A DNA stretch of 64,000 bases from Apostichopus japonicus (lineage: Eukaryota > Echinodermata > Holothuroidea > Aspidochirotida > Stichopodidae): NCBI RefSeq assembly GCF_037975245.1, contig NC_092572.1:2643501-2707500 (forward strand), in the 5' to 3' direction. The position numbers and the translations under genes are program-made. The notes beneath the pieces are model-generated. The model saw only the letters and a program-made list of their open reading frames with translations, was not told the DNA's origin and did no database searches. Every line of letters starts with the position of its first letter. Position 1 is the stretch's first letter. Of the stretch, positions 1-11,639 are shown piece after piece.

Positions 1-511
1 TTTTTAAAGTTATCTTACAACCAAACTTGCTGTTTGGGCATCGAAAGTGTAAGGCCCGGTTGAACGTTGGACAACCAGAAAAATCCTTAAACTTTGCCCT
101 GTACTTGCAGTACATTGCTATTACTAATGATATCCAAATTCATATTATGTTGCAAGCTATAGTTCAAATTACAATAGCAATAAGTTGGTTATCCTCTCCA
201 GTACCCTGTACAAAATCTGGTGCTTCGTGAATTCAAGTGATATCTAGTTTTATCTTAGAATTTTGCCTGAATTAGATACCAGTAATGTAAGGAAGTCAGT
301 GTAGATGGTTTGTTCTTATTTGTAGTAAAATAAATAAATAATAAATTAATAATAATTAATAAATAGTATTCTAATTTCATCAGCTGGAGGCAAAGTAATT
401 ATACTTTAGACTTGATCGGCTATTTGAATAAGTAGTAAGGAGGTTGGTGTAGCGGAACTTAATACCATTTGGAATTTTCATTCTGTAATCATGTTTTCTT
501 TAAACACACAG
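1..511. other. AT-rich sequence, no gene seen before first exon
   Basis: No coding segment with matching splice sites is visible. There is an AT-rich stretch near 325-365. The segment is probably intron of the coiled-coil gene whose first visible exon begins at 512, because that exon starts in phase 1 and so needs an upstream exon outside the window. Confidence 0.4.
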
Positions 512-3500
512 CTGCGGAAGAAATGAAGAAAAGAAGTGAAACAAAAGACAAGCAGATTTCTGATCTGGTCAGTATTTAAGAAAAGCTATGATCAGAGCTA
601 CAAAATGCTCTCACTTCCCTCAAGTGGAAAATAAATTAAACCTTAAACAACATGCACTGACTATTTTCCTTCAAACAACCAAGGTAGACTTCAGATAAGC
701 TTCCTACAGTCTGTCCAATGGGTTTTGGTTCAGTGACAATGGTAACATTAGTTATATGTTAATGTGTGTTTCTCTCATCAAGGGAAGCAGTATTTCTTTC
801 TGAGGTATGCAGAATAATGCTCCATGTTAAGCACTAGAAGTACTTTTGTTAGTGGAGGTTGACAGGCGCGGCGGAACGGAAAAATTATTGGGGGGGGCTA
901 ATGTGTGGAGACTATCTAAGCGGAGCACCACCATCGGTTGGCGCGGAGCGTACAAGAAAATTTTGGGCTTTTTTAATCCCCCAGATGGCCGGAAACGGCA
1001 CTTCCCGAGTGTTTTATGCTGCGAATACCTAGCCCTAAAATATGGGTCTCAAGCCTGCAATTTCTCAGATTGCACGTAAAAGTCTGTAAAAACGTTGTAA
1101 TTTGTGTATTCGATGGTGTTTTAAGAGAGTAGCTATTACTCGTAGTGTACTCGCAAAGACAAGTGGCGGAGCTAGTGGTATTGGTCAGGGGGGGGGCAAG
1201 AATGGTCTGTAGGGGCGTTTTCGACAATATCTAAGCGGAGCGCCACCACAGGTTGGCGCGGAGCGTACAGACAAGTTTTGAGTAAAGATACTCCCTAAAT
1301 TGCAGGAAATGACCCTTTCCGGGCCTTGCTAATTTGCAGATAAACGGAGAATAAATAGGTGTCGTCGCCATTTTGTCGGAAAATTACACCAACAGAATAT
1401 GACAAATGTCAATAGGTATATGAGAGCGCAATAAAATAGTCAATAATCGCGAATAAGTTAAAAGTATTGAAAAGCTGAAAAGGGTGTCAGCAGTCCATTT
1501 GAGTCCGTCGGGAGGGGCATCCGCCCCCTGACTGTATATATGGACGCTCCGCCACTATGTAAGGGGATGTTGGAGAACTGGCTGAAATGAGGCAAGTCAT
1601 TGGCCTAAGACAAAGTTGTGTTACGCTTTACCGGTACTCACACTCACTGCTTCCACTTTTCACGGGCGTGAAGACGCGGTTGGGGTGACAATGTGGTCTA
1701 TAGCCAGGGGATGGGCCGAGGGTCCCCAGCAATTACTAAAATTATTACACCTATATAGTATACGTGTGCATCGGACAGATCGACAAGTATGCATTGAAAA
1801 ATGGGCAGATGCACGTTTCGGAGCCTTGGTAAATATTGGGGGGGCTTATCATGCATTTGCCCCCTCAACTTTTTCATTGAGGGGGCTGGGCCCCCCCCCC
1901 AAGCCCCCCGGCTCCGCCGCCACTGGAGGTTGATGGGCATTAAGGTCCAGTCAGTAATGAATGTAAACAGACCTGCAAACATGGTATCTAAAGAAAGGCA
2001 ACTTGAACAGGACTCATAGTGGGTATGTGGAAGCATCCCAGTGGAATTAATGTCATTGCTTGTTTTGGTAGTGGATAAAGATCATATTTAATCTAAAGTG
2101 TAAAACCTTGTTAACAGTTTTATCTACCTAATATGTGTACTGTACTAGAGGTGGCATAGAACAGCCTACTACATCTTTAGGGATACAGCATTTAATGCCA
2201 CTTATTTGGTAATGGCATTATTTATTCCATTTGGTTTGTCATGCTATGTTTAACACACCATAAAAATAGCTTCTTAACTAAAATGATCATATTGTTATTT
2301 TGATTTTAGAACTCTATGAATTTAATATTCGAATTTTCTTCTTTTCCTCTATGTTTAGAAGGACAAAATTGCTGCACTTGAGGCAAAACGTACGTCATTT
2401 GTTTATAAATTTGAGATGACAGGATAGCTGATAGTGACATCAATTTAGCCTAAAAAACTGTAAAATGACTATAAAATTGAACACACCATAACACTAACAA
2501 CAGCACCTAGAAACAGACATAACATGTAATGTTAACACCTGGCTCACCAAAAACATGGAAACTCGGAAGATCTATACTAAGAACTGCTGTAGATGTGACT
2601 TACCAAATACTAAAGGCATTACAGACTGTGTCTAGTGTAAAGTAACACTACTTCTAAAGTATAGACAGAAGTAACAAGTCCTACATAGACTTGAATAGCC
2701 ATTAAAATGTAAAAGTCCCTTACTGGACTGTGAATTTCTGTTTATAACCAAGAAGATGCTAAGAAAAGTGGTAGAAGCATTCACAAATATAATCAAGGTG
2801 AATTGCTTCTCAAAAGTAAACAGCATATCCAGTTTTCTGTTAAGAAAAGAGCATCCTCTATAGTGTGAATAAAGTGAACCCTAAGCTCAACAAATGAATG
2901 TATTCTAAGCTGTATGGTGATATCGTTATTGATAATGTCTGAGCTTGATTCTCTTCTAAAGCAGACACAGATAATGTACTTCCAACTACAGCAATTGGTA
3001 GCTAATGCTTGCTACACTCATTTAAGATAAAGAAGAATATGCTACACTGATTTGGTTGTACATTTCTATTTCTTTCAACAGTAAATACAAGTCAAACACA
3101 ATTGCAAGAAAGAGAGAGAGAAGTGAGTCATCTTAAAGAACAACTGGAACAGAAGGAGAAACAGGTATGTATTAAAACTTTATCCATTAAATTCCACAAA
3201 CTTGAAGTTGTCAGTGAATTGTGATCATTGGTTGAGGGTGATTCCAATAGACATTTTATTTGAGGATTTGCCTTCTTTCAGTACAAGTAAATTGTCTTCA
3301 TGCTGTAAGATTAAAGTGGTTTCTATCAATATTTAAAACATGAGTGCCCTACCAGTGCCCTGCTTGCTTGTTGAAGGTTTTAGGAGGAGGCTGATCATTT
3401 AGAGAGCATCTTGCAAGATACAAAATAACAGTACAATGTGAGCTGTGTTGGGCTTCATCTCTACAGACACATACTTGTGATGTTTTTTATCAATTTATAT

Positions 3501-4285
3501 GAAAAGTATTGTTTACACACACTAGAAGCAGTGTTAATGAACTGTGTTGTTAATTATAAATGTCATTAAACAATTGATGGCTTCAATGAATATTTTGTTT
3601 GATGATTCTTTTACTTCACCCTTAGGAGACAGAAATGAAGAATAAACTAGAAGAGCAAAACGAGCAAAGTAAGATTTTATGAGTAACTTAGGGCATATAG
3701 ACCCATTGTTGTACTAGTGTTATCAGCTATGTTACTTGCTATCTCATACATTGGTAAACTTATTATCAGGCTATTATAAGCAAAGTAGAATAGCTTTTGT
3801 ACTACCATGAGTTGTATAGACTGTTTGTTCACATCACTGCTTGTTGAAAGTTCAATTCCTAATTGTAGATGTGCTTGCTCATGCCTGTTACATGTCAGAT
3901 GAAATATTCTCAGTCCCATCTCCATATATCAAGTTTCTGTTTAGAAAGAGCTTCCTGTACAGTGTGAATAAAGAGAAGGCTAAGCTCAACACATGAATGT
4001 TTTCTAAGCTGTTTGGTGATATTGTTATTGATAAGTGTCTGCTTTGTTTGGGTCAGTGATAATGGCTGAATTTGATTCTCTTTTACAGCAGACACTGAGA
4101 ATTTACTTCCAACTACAATTGGTAGTTATTGCCTGCTATACTCATTTAAGATAAAGAAGCAATATGCTACAGTTGGTTGTACATTTCTATTTCTTTCAAC
4201 AGTAAATAACATGCAAACAGAATTGAAAGAAAGAGAGGAAGAAGTGAGTAATCTGAAAGATCAACTGGAGCAGAAGGAGAAACAG
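512..4285 (+). CDS. Partial coiled-coil protein gene with duplicated exon pairs
   Basis: Five short exons with good GT-AG borders are seen: 512-567, 2359-2389, 3082-3164, 3626-3668 and 4203-4285. Their phases alternate strictly 1-0, 0-1, 1-0, 0-1, 1-0, so they join into one open frame. The peptide is rich in E, K and Q with heptad-like spacing, for example SHLKEQLEQKEKQ in the third exon and SNLKDQLEQKEKQ in the fifth, so a coiled coil is the likely fold. No catalytic domain is visible and I cannot name the family. The gene is open at both ends: its start lies before the window, and more exons probably follow 4285. A terminal exon at 22181-22435 begins in the right phase (0). A weak further segment at 4935-4967 encodes SALHLKEK before a GTGAGG donor, but its frame does not fit directly. 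Confidence 0.6.
846..1560. repeat. GC-rich dispersed repeat, two related blocks
   Basis: Two blocks of about 50 bp share the core CTAAGCGGAGC and GGTTGGCGCGGAGCGTACA, at about 908-960 and 1224-1276. The end at 1505-1555 (GGACGCTCCGCCACTATG) carries the same GGAGCG motif inverted. The G runs and CpG-rich composition contrast with the AT-rich flanks. It is most likely a non-coding interspersed repeat inserted in an intron. No intact reading frame supports a gene. Confidence 0.55.
1800..1945. repeat. GC-rich repeat fragment with C/G homopolymer runs
   Basis: A short island with poly-G and poly-C runs and a local inverted repeat (CCCCCTCAACTTTTTCATTG then GAGGGGGC). It resembles the GC-rich dispersed elements at 846-1560 and 10600-10985 in style. 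No coding signal is seen. Confidence 0.4.
1946..2358. other. AT-rich intron-like sequence
   Basis: No conserved coding segment or RNA gene recognised. It ends at the polypyrimidine tract and acceptor of the 2359 exon, so it is most likely intron of the coiled-coil gene. Confidence 0.35.
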
Positions 4286-4515
4286 GTGTGTATTAAAACT
4301 TTAATCATTTAATTCCACAAACTTGAAGTTGCCAGTGAATTGTGATCATGGGTTGGTTACGTTTCCAGTAGTATAATTTTTTTGAGGATTTTGCCTTCTT
4401 TCAGTACAACTAATTGTCTTCATGCTTTAAGATTAAAGTGGTTGCCATCAATACTTGAAGCATGAGTGCCCCACCATATCTGCTTGCTTGATGCTGTTTT
4501 AGGAGGAGGCAAATC
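2835..4515 (+). repeat. ~1.1-kb tandem segmental duplication carrying coiled-coil exons
   Basis: About 2835-3400 and 3930-4515 align along their length at an offset of roughly 1,100-1,120 bp. The match covers intronic sequence, the TTTCTTTCAACAG acceptor, the 83-nt exon, its donor and about 230 bp of downstream intron. Identity is high but not perfect, so the duplication is not very recent. It multiplies an exon pair in frame and lengthens the predicted coiled coil. Confidence 0.75.
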
Positions 4516-5380
4516 AAATGCATTGCGCACTTCCATGTTAACTTTCATTCGGTGAAGAACAGCTAGGTTGGCATGTTTTGTGATCTATTGTGTTCATATT
4601 TTGAGTAATACTTGAAGTATGTTTAGTAAAATTGGTAAACAAATTCAAAAAGCTGGTAAAAGGTTTTAAATTATATCTAGAAGCAACTCAAAACAGTTTG
4701 TAACTCTTTGATACACTGTAAAGAATACAAATAGAATCGATCTGAAAGTGAATAGAAATGACCAAGATGTTGAACTAGACAAGGATGACATGAATGTAAG
4801 ATTCTTTTTCTGTCTTGCATTGAAAGTTAATATAAAAGCTGTAAGTGAAGAAATATTAGTTGTTTGATGTTCTGTTGTCATTTCCAAATGAGCTGATTTA
4901 TTTTCTTCCTTTTGTTTGACCACACTTATAAAAATGGAAGAATCAGCCCTGCATTTAAAGGAAAAGGTGAGGCTGCCTTAATAGCATAGAAGAAATCACA
5001 TGCTAAAACTGGGTGATTATGATTTGCTGAAGTGAATGACAAAAATTCTACACATGGATACGATTATTGTAAAGAGTGTACAAACGATTAATTTGTACCA
5101 CAATTTTATCTATGTTTTTGTAAAAGTGACACATGCTCAGCTAGTACATTGGATCATCGAGGACTAAGTGAATTGTGATAGTTGAGTATGGCTGATATCT
5201 CCTGCAGGTTATCTAAACTTTGTTTCTCAGGGTCAATAAAAGTGCTTTGCACAAAGACATTTTGTGGCACATACTTTGCATACAAATTAATATGTTGCAT
5301 GACTGATAAAAAATCGTCTATTTTAACATTGGATAAAAAAAAGGTTATGCCTAACTTAAAATGCATCTATGCTATCACCT
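4516..5380. other. Intron-like or intergenic sequence, no clear gene
   Basis: AT-rich sequence with only short frames. A possible exon end at about 4967 (GGAAAAG then GTGAGG) would encode a few more E/K-rich residues, but no phase-compatible acceptor is obvious. Nothing else is recognised. Confidence 0.3.
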
Positions 5381-5990
5381 GTCAGCATGTATCATACTAG
5401 AAGATTTCTTCTAAATAACCCACAAATACAATGGACAATGGATCACGTGAAGAACATCGTACCTGCTGCTTGCTTCCCAATTCACAAAATCGGTCAGCTA
5501 AGCAGATTTCTCGACCAGAAATCCACAGAGAGGCTCGTTCATGCCTCCGCCACTTCTCGTTTGGATTATTGCAATAGTTTATAATATGGTTTACAAACGG
5601 GCAATATTTGAAAGCTTAAGCCAGTAGAGAATTCCGCTGCCCGTCTAGTGACCCATTCCAGAAAGCATGGTCTTATTTCACCGATTCTAAGCGACCTACA
5701 CAGTCTTCTGATAGAATACAGTGTCAATTACAAATAGCAATGCTGACCTTCAAATCTCTTCATGACGTGGCTCCTGCTTACATATCGGATCACATCAAAG
5801 ATAAGTTCCTGGCCGGTCTCTCCGCTCATCATCTGAACTTCTTCTACGGCACCCACATCACTCGAGGACCAAGTTCTACAGAGATAGACGGTTTTCTGTC
5901 GCTGCTCCGGTTGTTTGGAACAGCTTACCTTCAGATCTCAATTTGAACAATCTTAATATTTTTAGGAAGAATTTGAAGACTTATATGTAG
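5381..5990 (+). pseudogene. 3' end of CR1/L2-like LINE ORF2, degraded
   Basis: Translations in two or more frames match the C-terminal part of LINE reverse-transcriptase polyproteins. RFLDQKSTERLVHASATSRL then DYCNSL is at about 5500-5580, and MLTFKSLHDVAPAYISDHIK at 5740-5800. This DYCNSLL...TFK.LH..AP.YI pattern is typical of the region after the RT catalytic core in CR1/L2-type elements. Frames are broken by stops and shifts, and the upstream RT and endonuclease are missing, so it is a dead 5'-truncated copy. Clade assignment is from memory of the motif. Confidence 0.7.
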
Positions 5991-6099
5991 TCAGGTTGGT
6001 ATGCGTTTGTGTCTGGACTAAAGCACCGCAATATGGAGAAGGTGTACCCTATTGTTTTTGGTGCCCTCAAAGGTCAGTTATGGTTCAAAAAACGAAAAT

Positions 6100-8846
6100 A
6101 TTAAAACTGCAACAACTCCCAGTGCCAATGTGTGACAAAGTTGATATTTTGGGACAAGTTGTGAACTGGTTAGGGGAACATTTTGAAATTTAACATTCAT
6201 GTGATCCAAGGTCACCAAAGGTCAATTAATGTTAAAAAACTAGTATTTTTGCGATAACTTGAGAACGAATGGTCCGTTAGGGTTGGGAGTTGCTATAAAG
6301 TAATCCCATTGTCGACCCGCATCTGGTTAACCCTTGACCTCAATTTGACCTCTGGTGATCTTTAAGTGTTTTGGGGACTTTTACAGTTTCGATGATATTT
6401 TCAGATGTTAAAGGTACCTTCTGATCATAAATGTCAATTGGTTGACCCCTGTGTGACCTTTGTGTGCGAAGTTATACGAGGTCGAAGTTAATTTCAGACA
6501 TTTAAGGCAATAACTCCCAGTGCCAAGATGTGACATGGTTGATATTTTGGGACAAGTTGCATATGGTATAGGGGTATAACTTCAAACTTAACGGTCATGT
6601 GGTCAGAGGTCACCAAAGTTCAATTAATGTTAAAAAAAATAGTATTTTGGGAGGAGAAAATGAGCAAAGAAAAGAATGTTTGAATTTTTATAGTTTTGAT
6701 AATTTTTTCACGTCTCACCGATGAAAAATGTCAATGGGTTGACACCAGGTGACCTTTGTGTGTTAAGTTATATGAGGTCAAAGTTAAGTTTAAGACATTT
6801 AGTGCAATAACTCCCAGTGCCAAGTTGTGACATGGTTGATATTTTGGGACAAGTTGCAAATGGTAAAGGGGAATATTTCCAAACTTAATGGTCATGTGAT
6901 CCGAGGTCACCAAAGGTCAATTAATGTTAAAAAAACTAGTATTTTGGGGGGAGAAAATGGGCAATTAAAAATGTTTGAATTTTTATAGTTTTAAAGGTTT
7001 ATTTAGTCTCACCGATGAAAAATGTCAATGGGTTGACCCTATGTGACCTTTGTCTGTTAAGTTATATGACATCAAAGTTAATTTTCAGACATTTAGTACA
7101 ATAACTCCCAGTGCCAAGTTGTGACATTGTTGATATTTTGTGACAAGTTGCATATGGTATAGGGGTATAATTTCAAACTTAACGGTCATGTGGTCAGAGG
7201 TCACCAAAGTTCAATTAATGTTAAAAAAAATAGTATTTTGGGAGGAGAAAATGAGCAAAGAAAAGAATGTTTGAATTTTTATAGTTTTGATAATTTTTTC
7301 ACGTCTCAACGATCAAAAATGTTAATGGGTTGACCCAAGGTGACCTATGTGTGTGAAGTTATATGAGGTCAAAGTTAATTTTCAAATATTTAGTACAATA
7401 ACTCCCAGTGCCAAGGTGTGAAACGGTTGATATTTTGATACAAGTTGCAAATGGTATAGGGGTATATTGTCAAATTTTATGGTAATGTGATATGAGGTCA
7501 CCAAAGGTCAATTAATGATAAAGAACTAGTTTTTTGGGGGAGAAAATGAGCAAAGAAAAAAAAGTTTGAATTTTTATAGTTTTGATGCTTTATTCACGTC
7601 TCACCAATCAAAAATGTCCATGGGTTAATCCCAGGTGACCTTTGTGTGTGAAGTTATATGAGGTCAAAGTTAATTTTCAGACATTAAGTGCAATAACTCT
7701 CGGTGCCAAAGTATGACACGGTTGATGTTTTGGGACAAGTTGCAAATGGTACAGGGGAATATTTTCAAACTTAATGGTCATGTGATCCGAGGTCACCAAA
7801 GGTCAATTAACGTAAAAATAGTATTTTGGGGGGAGAAAATGGGCAATTAAAAAATGTTTGAATTTTTATAGGTTTGATGCTCTAGTTATGCCTAACTGAT
7901 CATAAATTTCAACGTGGGGTTAACCCCTGGGTGACGGTGTGAAGTTATGTTTGTCTAACAAGTTCAAAGTTAATTTTTTAGACATATAATGCAATGAACT
8001 CCCAATGCCAAGTTGTGACATGGTTGATATTTTGGGACAAGTTGCAAGTGGTATAGGGGTATATTTTCAAACTTAACGGTCAGGTGATCCGAGGTCACCA
8101 AAGTTCAATTAATGTTAAAAAACTAGTATTTTGGGGGAGAAAATGAGCAAAGAAAAAAATGTTTGAATTTTTATAGTTTTGATAATTTTTTCACGTCTCA
8201 CCGATGAAAAATGTCAATGGGTTGACACCAGGTGACCTTTGTGTGTTAAGTTATATGAGGTCAAAGTTAAGTTTAAGACATTTAGTGCAATAACTCCCAG
8301 TGCCAAGTTGTGACATGGTTGATATTTTGGGACAAGTTGCAAATGGTAAAGGGGAATATTTCCAAACTTAATGGTCATGTGATCCGAGGTCACCAAAGGT
8401 CAATTAATGTTAAAAAAACTAGTATTTTGGGGGGAGAAAATGGGCAATTAAAAATGTTTGAATTTTTATAGTTTTAAAGGTTTATTTAGTCTCACCGATG
8501 AAAAATGTCAATGGGTTGACCCTATGTGACCTTTGTCTGTTAAGTTATATGACATCAAAGTTAATTTTCAGACATTTAGTACAATAACTCCCAGTGCCAA
8601 GTTGTGACATGGTTGATATTTTGTGACAAGTTGCATATGGTATAGGGGTATAATTTAAAACTTAACGGTCATGTGGTCCGAGGTCACCAAAGGTCAATTA
8701 ATGTTAAAAAAAATAGTATTTTGGGGGGGAGAAAATGGGCAATTAAAAAATGTTTGAATTTTTATAGGTTTGATGCTCTAGTTATGCCTAACTGATCATA
8801 AATTTCAACGGGTTAACCCCTGGGTGACGGTGTGAAGTTATGTTTG
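6100..8846 (+). repeat. ~296-bp tandem satellite, about nine units with higher-order copies
   Basis: The anchor TAACTCCCAGTGCCAA (or a close variant) recurs at about 6113, 6511, 6808, 7102, 7399, 7694, 7995, 8291 and 8585. Spacing is 294-301 bp after the first, degenerate unit. Each unit also contains GAGGTCACCAAAGGTCAATT and a poorly coding, T-rich part. Two blocks repeat at multiples of the unit: about 6665-7200 is nearly identical to about 8148-8690 (offset about 1,483 bp, five units), and about 6553-6716 matches about 7148-7307 (two units). Identical small open frames in both strands are a by-product of this identity and not genes. Confidence 0.9.
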
Positions 8847-9245
8847 TAAATTTATCACAGTTTTACCATGGTATTACCGCGGTAAAAGTAGGGTAAAAGT
8901 GTGGTACATTTACTACGGTAAATTTACCACAGTTTTACCATTATATTACCGCGGTAAAAGTAGGTAAAAGTGTGGTACATTTACTACAGTAAATTTACCA
9001 TAGTTTTACCATGATATTACTGTAGTAAAAGTAGGGTAAGTTTATATGGTACATAATTAAACTACATATATGTGAAATTCCTACAATTGTGCCATGATTA
9101 ACCACAGTAAAAATAGGGTAAAACTATTCGGTGCAATTATTCTATGGTAAATTTACCATAACTGTACCATGATTTTACCACAGTAGAACATATATGGGTA
9201 ACACTATGAAAAATGATGGTACATTTACAGCATTTTTTCCATGAT
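8847..9245. repeat. Palindrome-rich tandem array (~72-bp units)
   Basis: Units built around TTACCGCGGTAA and GGTAAATTTACC, both self-complementary, recur at about 8848, 8919 and 8991. More diverged copies run to about 9200. The array starts within the last satellite unit after GTGAAGTTATGTTTGTAAA. Such nested palindromes can form hairpins; they may be the end of a DNA transposon or an independent minisatellite. No coding potential. Confidence 0.75.
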
Positions 9246-9735
9246 TTTGTCCCATATTTTTGCAATACTGATATGAAAAACCTTTTGTTCTACTAATATC
9301 TTAATGTTGGCAATGAAAATTACCTGTGGATATGAGTTGAATAAAGAAGAGAGACCAACTGCTATTCTTATATGTTCAAGTATGCATCTCTTTTCCTAAA
9401 AAAAAAACAAGCAGAGGATAGATACATAGAGAATTCCTTCATGGAATCCCTGATATATTTGAGTGGAGACAACAATTAATTCTTTTTTCATTATTAGGGA
9501 GAAACTAAAGCCTTTAAAATGAAAAAAGAACTGTTTGTATCTATAAACAGATACATAGACTTGTCAAGTCATTTAATGGACCTGACAGAGAATACCCAAA
9601 TCTGAGGACACTGATTGGTCATTTTTTTTGTGCCACAGTGTTGAGGCACAGAAGCTATGCCTTATGTGTGCTAGTTTATATAGTTCTTTTTGTATCTATA
9701 GTTCTTTTTGTATCTATAAACAGAAAGAGCGGTGA
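9246..9735. other. AT-rich intergenic or intronic sequence
   Basis: No gene recognised. The phrase TTTTGTATCTATA recurs at about 9534, 9690 and 9707, with ATAAACAG following in two of the copies, just before the SINE. It is probably a small local duplication. Confidence 0.35.
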
Positions 9736-9736
9736 G

Positions 9737-10030
9737 GTGGAAGAGCGGTAAGGTGGCAGAACGGGAGAGTGCACGTCTGCAGTACCTGAGGTCCCTGGTT
9801 CAAACCTCGGTGTCGACACTGACACCAATTTTCACCCCGCTCCTTTCTCGTGGTAGGAAAGTGGCTACACGTGGGAAGCGGTACTCACGTCCTTCGGAGG
9901 AGACGTTAAATTGCGGTCCCGGGAGCAGGACTACACACCCCTGCCTCGTTACTTCAGGGCACTATTCGAAAAAGAGAAGGCGATATTCGCCGGTGTCTTT
10001 CCACGCACAAAAAAAACAAACTTGGAACCT
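9737..10030 (+). mobile_element. tRNA-derived SINE
   Basis: The head shows RNA polymerase III internal promoter elements at normal spacing. An A-box-like TGGCAGAACGGG starts at 9754 and a B-box-like GGTTCAAACCT at 9797. The tRNA-like part is followed by a body with ACGTCCTTCGGAGGAGACG and GCGGTCCCGG, then an A-rich tail near 10007-10025. A conserved central core of this kind occurs in metazoan SINE superfamilies, but I cannot assign which one. A 16-bp direct duplication (AAGAGCGGTGAGGTGG / AAGAGCGGTAAGGTGG) marks the 5' end. It is a retroposon copy, not a functional tRNA gene. Confidence 0.7.
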
Positions 10031-10199
10031 CAATAATTTCCGAATGGGAATGAGGACTAACCTTGACTCAACAACCGAACATTCCATATGAATTAAAGAG
10101 ATCAATTTAGAAAACTCGTCAGAAAAATACAATTAAATATGGTCCAGATGTTAGCTTGAATGGGTTACAGAACATCTATAAAGATCACTAGTGGGTTCC

Positions 10200-11290
10200 A
10201 CGACGTTGTTTTTTATTCAAACGGGTAGGCTTTCCCCCGAGCATCCCGTCACTTCCCCGCCACGAATTGTAGTTTTGTTCCAGTTGAATACAGTTCCTTC
10301 ACCTTAGCCGATCGGGCTTCTTTCTCCTCTAGATCTAGCCTCGTAAGATCGTCTACAATAAGAAAAGTGTTGATCCTTCAGGTGAGTTCTCCACGAGTTC
10401 ATTATAATCTTATCCTGAAAAGACAGGCATCTCGCTAATATATGAGGCGGTTTATCCCCGACACACCGTCCATCCCGATGGCAATCTCAATACGTATCTT
10501 GTGGCCATTTTGGAAACTATTGTAAAATAGTCGAACAATTCTCGTTTACAATTCTTTTGATTCCTACGACTCTAGTTGTTCCTTCTACAATGCCGCTCAA
10601 GTGTATTAAAAAGGGCGTAGGAACCGGGGAGGTGGGGGGCGCCAGCCCCCCAGTGAAAATGTGGAAGGGTGGAAGTATCATCCCGGCCCCGCTTCGCAAG
10701 TCAGAAAACCCCTTTTTCATTTCCAAATGAGAAAAAAAAAATCTCATTTGGAGCACCAAATTGCATCTAAGGCCAGGTGAAAATACAAAATTAAGTTTAC
10801 AAAATGGAGTGGGTGTTGAAGTGTGCTATATTGTACCAAATTGCATCTGAGTCCACCTGGAAATGCAAAAAATTCCAAAGGGGAGGGGGACACCCCCTCC
10901 CCTTAGACCCCTCCCCCAGGCCGGCCATCAGTCTTCAGCCCCCCCCCCGCACTCAAAAGTACCTTCCTACGCCACTGTGTATTGATACATTCAGCATTTT
11001 CGTTGATGGTGACGTTGGCCTTCTCTAAAGCTTTAGAAATTCCTGAAAGGCGATTTGAATAATCTTCGTCTCTTTTCTCTAACTCCTCCACTCGTTCAGA
11101 TAAAGGGTTCGATAGCTATTTCAGGTTGCTTCCCAACACACCAATGTTTTTTTTTTCTCGAAATCGTCACGTAATGACAACTAAAATGTTTCAAATGCCT
11201 CTTTCCAGCTGGGCGTCGTCTCTGATTCAGAGCTCGAACCACGTTGTCTACTGCGTTGACTTAGCATGGTAGGCTTTTTACTAGCCATGT
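10200..11290 (-). pseudogene. LINE ORF1-like relic, minus strand, interrupted by a repeat
   Basis: Read on the minus strand from ATG at about 11290, the frame begins MASKKPTMLSQRSRQRGSSS, then a coiled-coil stretch (VEELEKRDEDYSNRLSGISK). After an inserted GC-rich block come LARCLSFQDKIIMNSWRTHL and VDDLTRLDLEEKEARSAKVK, ending RDARGKAYPFE near 10210. The coiled coil, RRM-like middle and C-terminal domain order is that of L1/Tx1-type ORF1 RNA-binding proteins. Several stops and frameshifts are present. No matching ORF2 lies downstream on this strand, so the copy is partial and inactive. Confidence 0.6.
10600..10985. repeat. GC-rich dispersed repeat inserted in ORF1 relic
   Basis: The block has self-complementary G- and C-runs (GGGAGGGGGACACCCCCTCC) and ends CCTTCCTACGCCACTG. 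It splits the minus-strand ORF1 relic so that recognisable protein sequence stops at about 10983 and resumes near 10520. It is similar in style to the repeats at 846-1560. Non-coding. Confidence 0.5.
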
Positions 11291-11639
11291 CGCTTATTGT
11301 AGGCCTAGTTGTAGTTACCTTTGGCTTATTTTTGCTTCCTTTTGGGCCTACCTCTCACCATAACGGCACAACTTCACGAAGAATAAGTTAGAATATAGTT
11401 GATATTCTTGGTTGGTGGTAATAAAGCACTTGCTCAATGCGGAAGAACTGTAGAATAAGCGTTAAAATTGAGAACCCCTTACAGAACGTTCTTGACAGTT
11501 AAAATGCAATCCTCCTTCAAACGTTTTTAAGGGAATAACGAAGGCAGATCAATGACACTTATATTTTTTAACTTAAAACTCTCTAGTATTCGATTTTAGG
11601 TTTCGATCATAATCGTAACCTTTGCATTCATGATAGCTA

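Noticed and set aside
6731-8396. Two identical 60-codon minus-strand frames at 6731-6913 and 8214-8396
   Set aside because: Both lie in the 296-bp satellite. Their identity reflects array duplication, not protein conservation.
9740-9815. Functional tRNA gene
   Set aside because: The A and B boxes are present, but the sequence does not fold into a convincing cloverleaf and continues into a SINE body.
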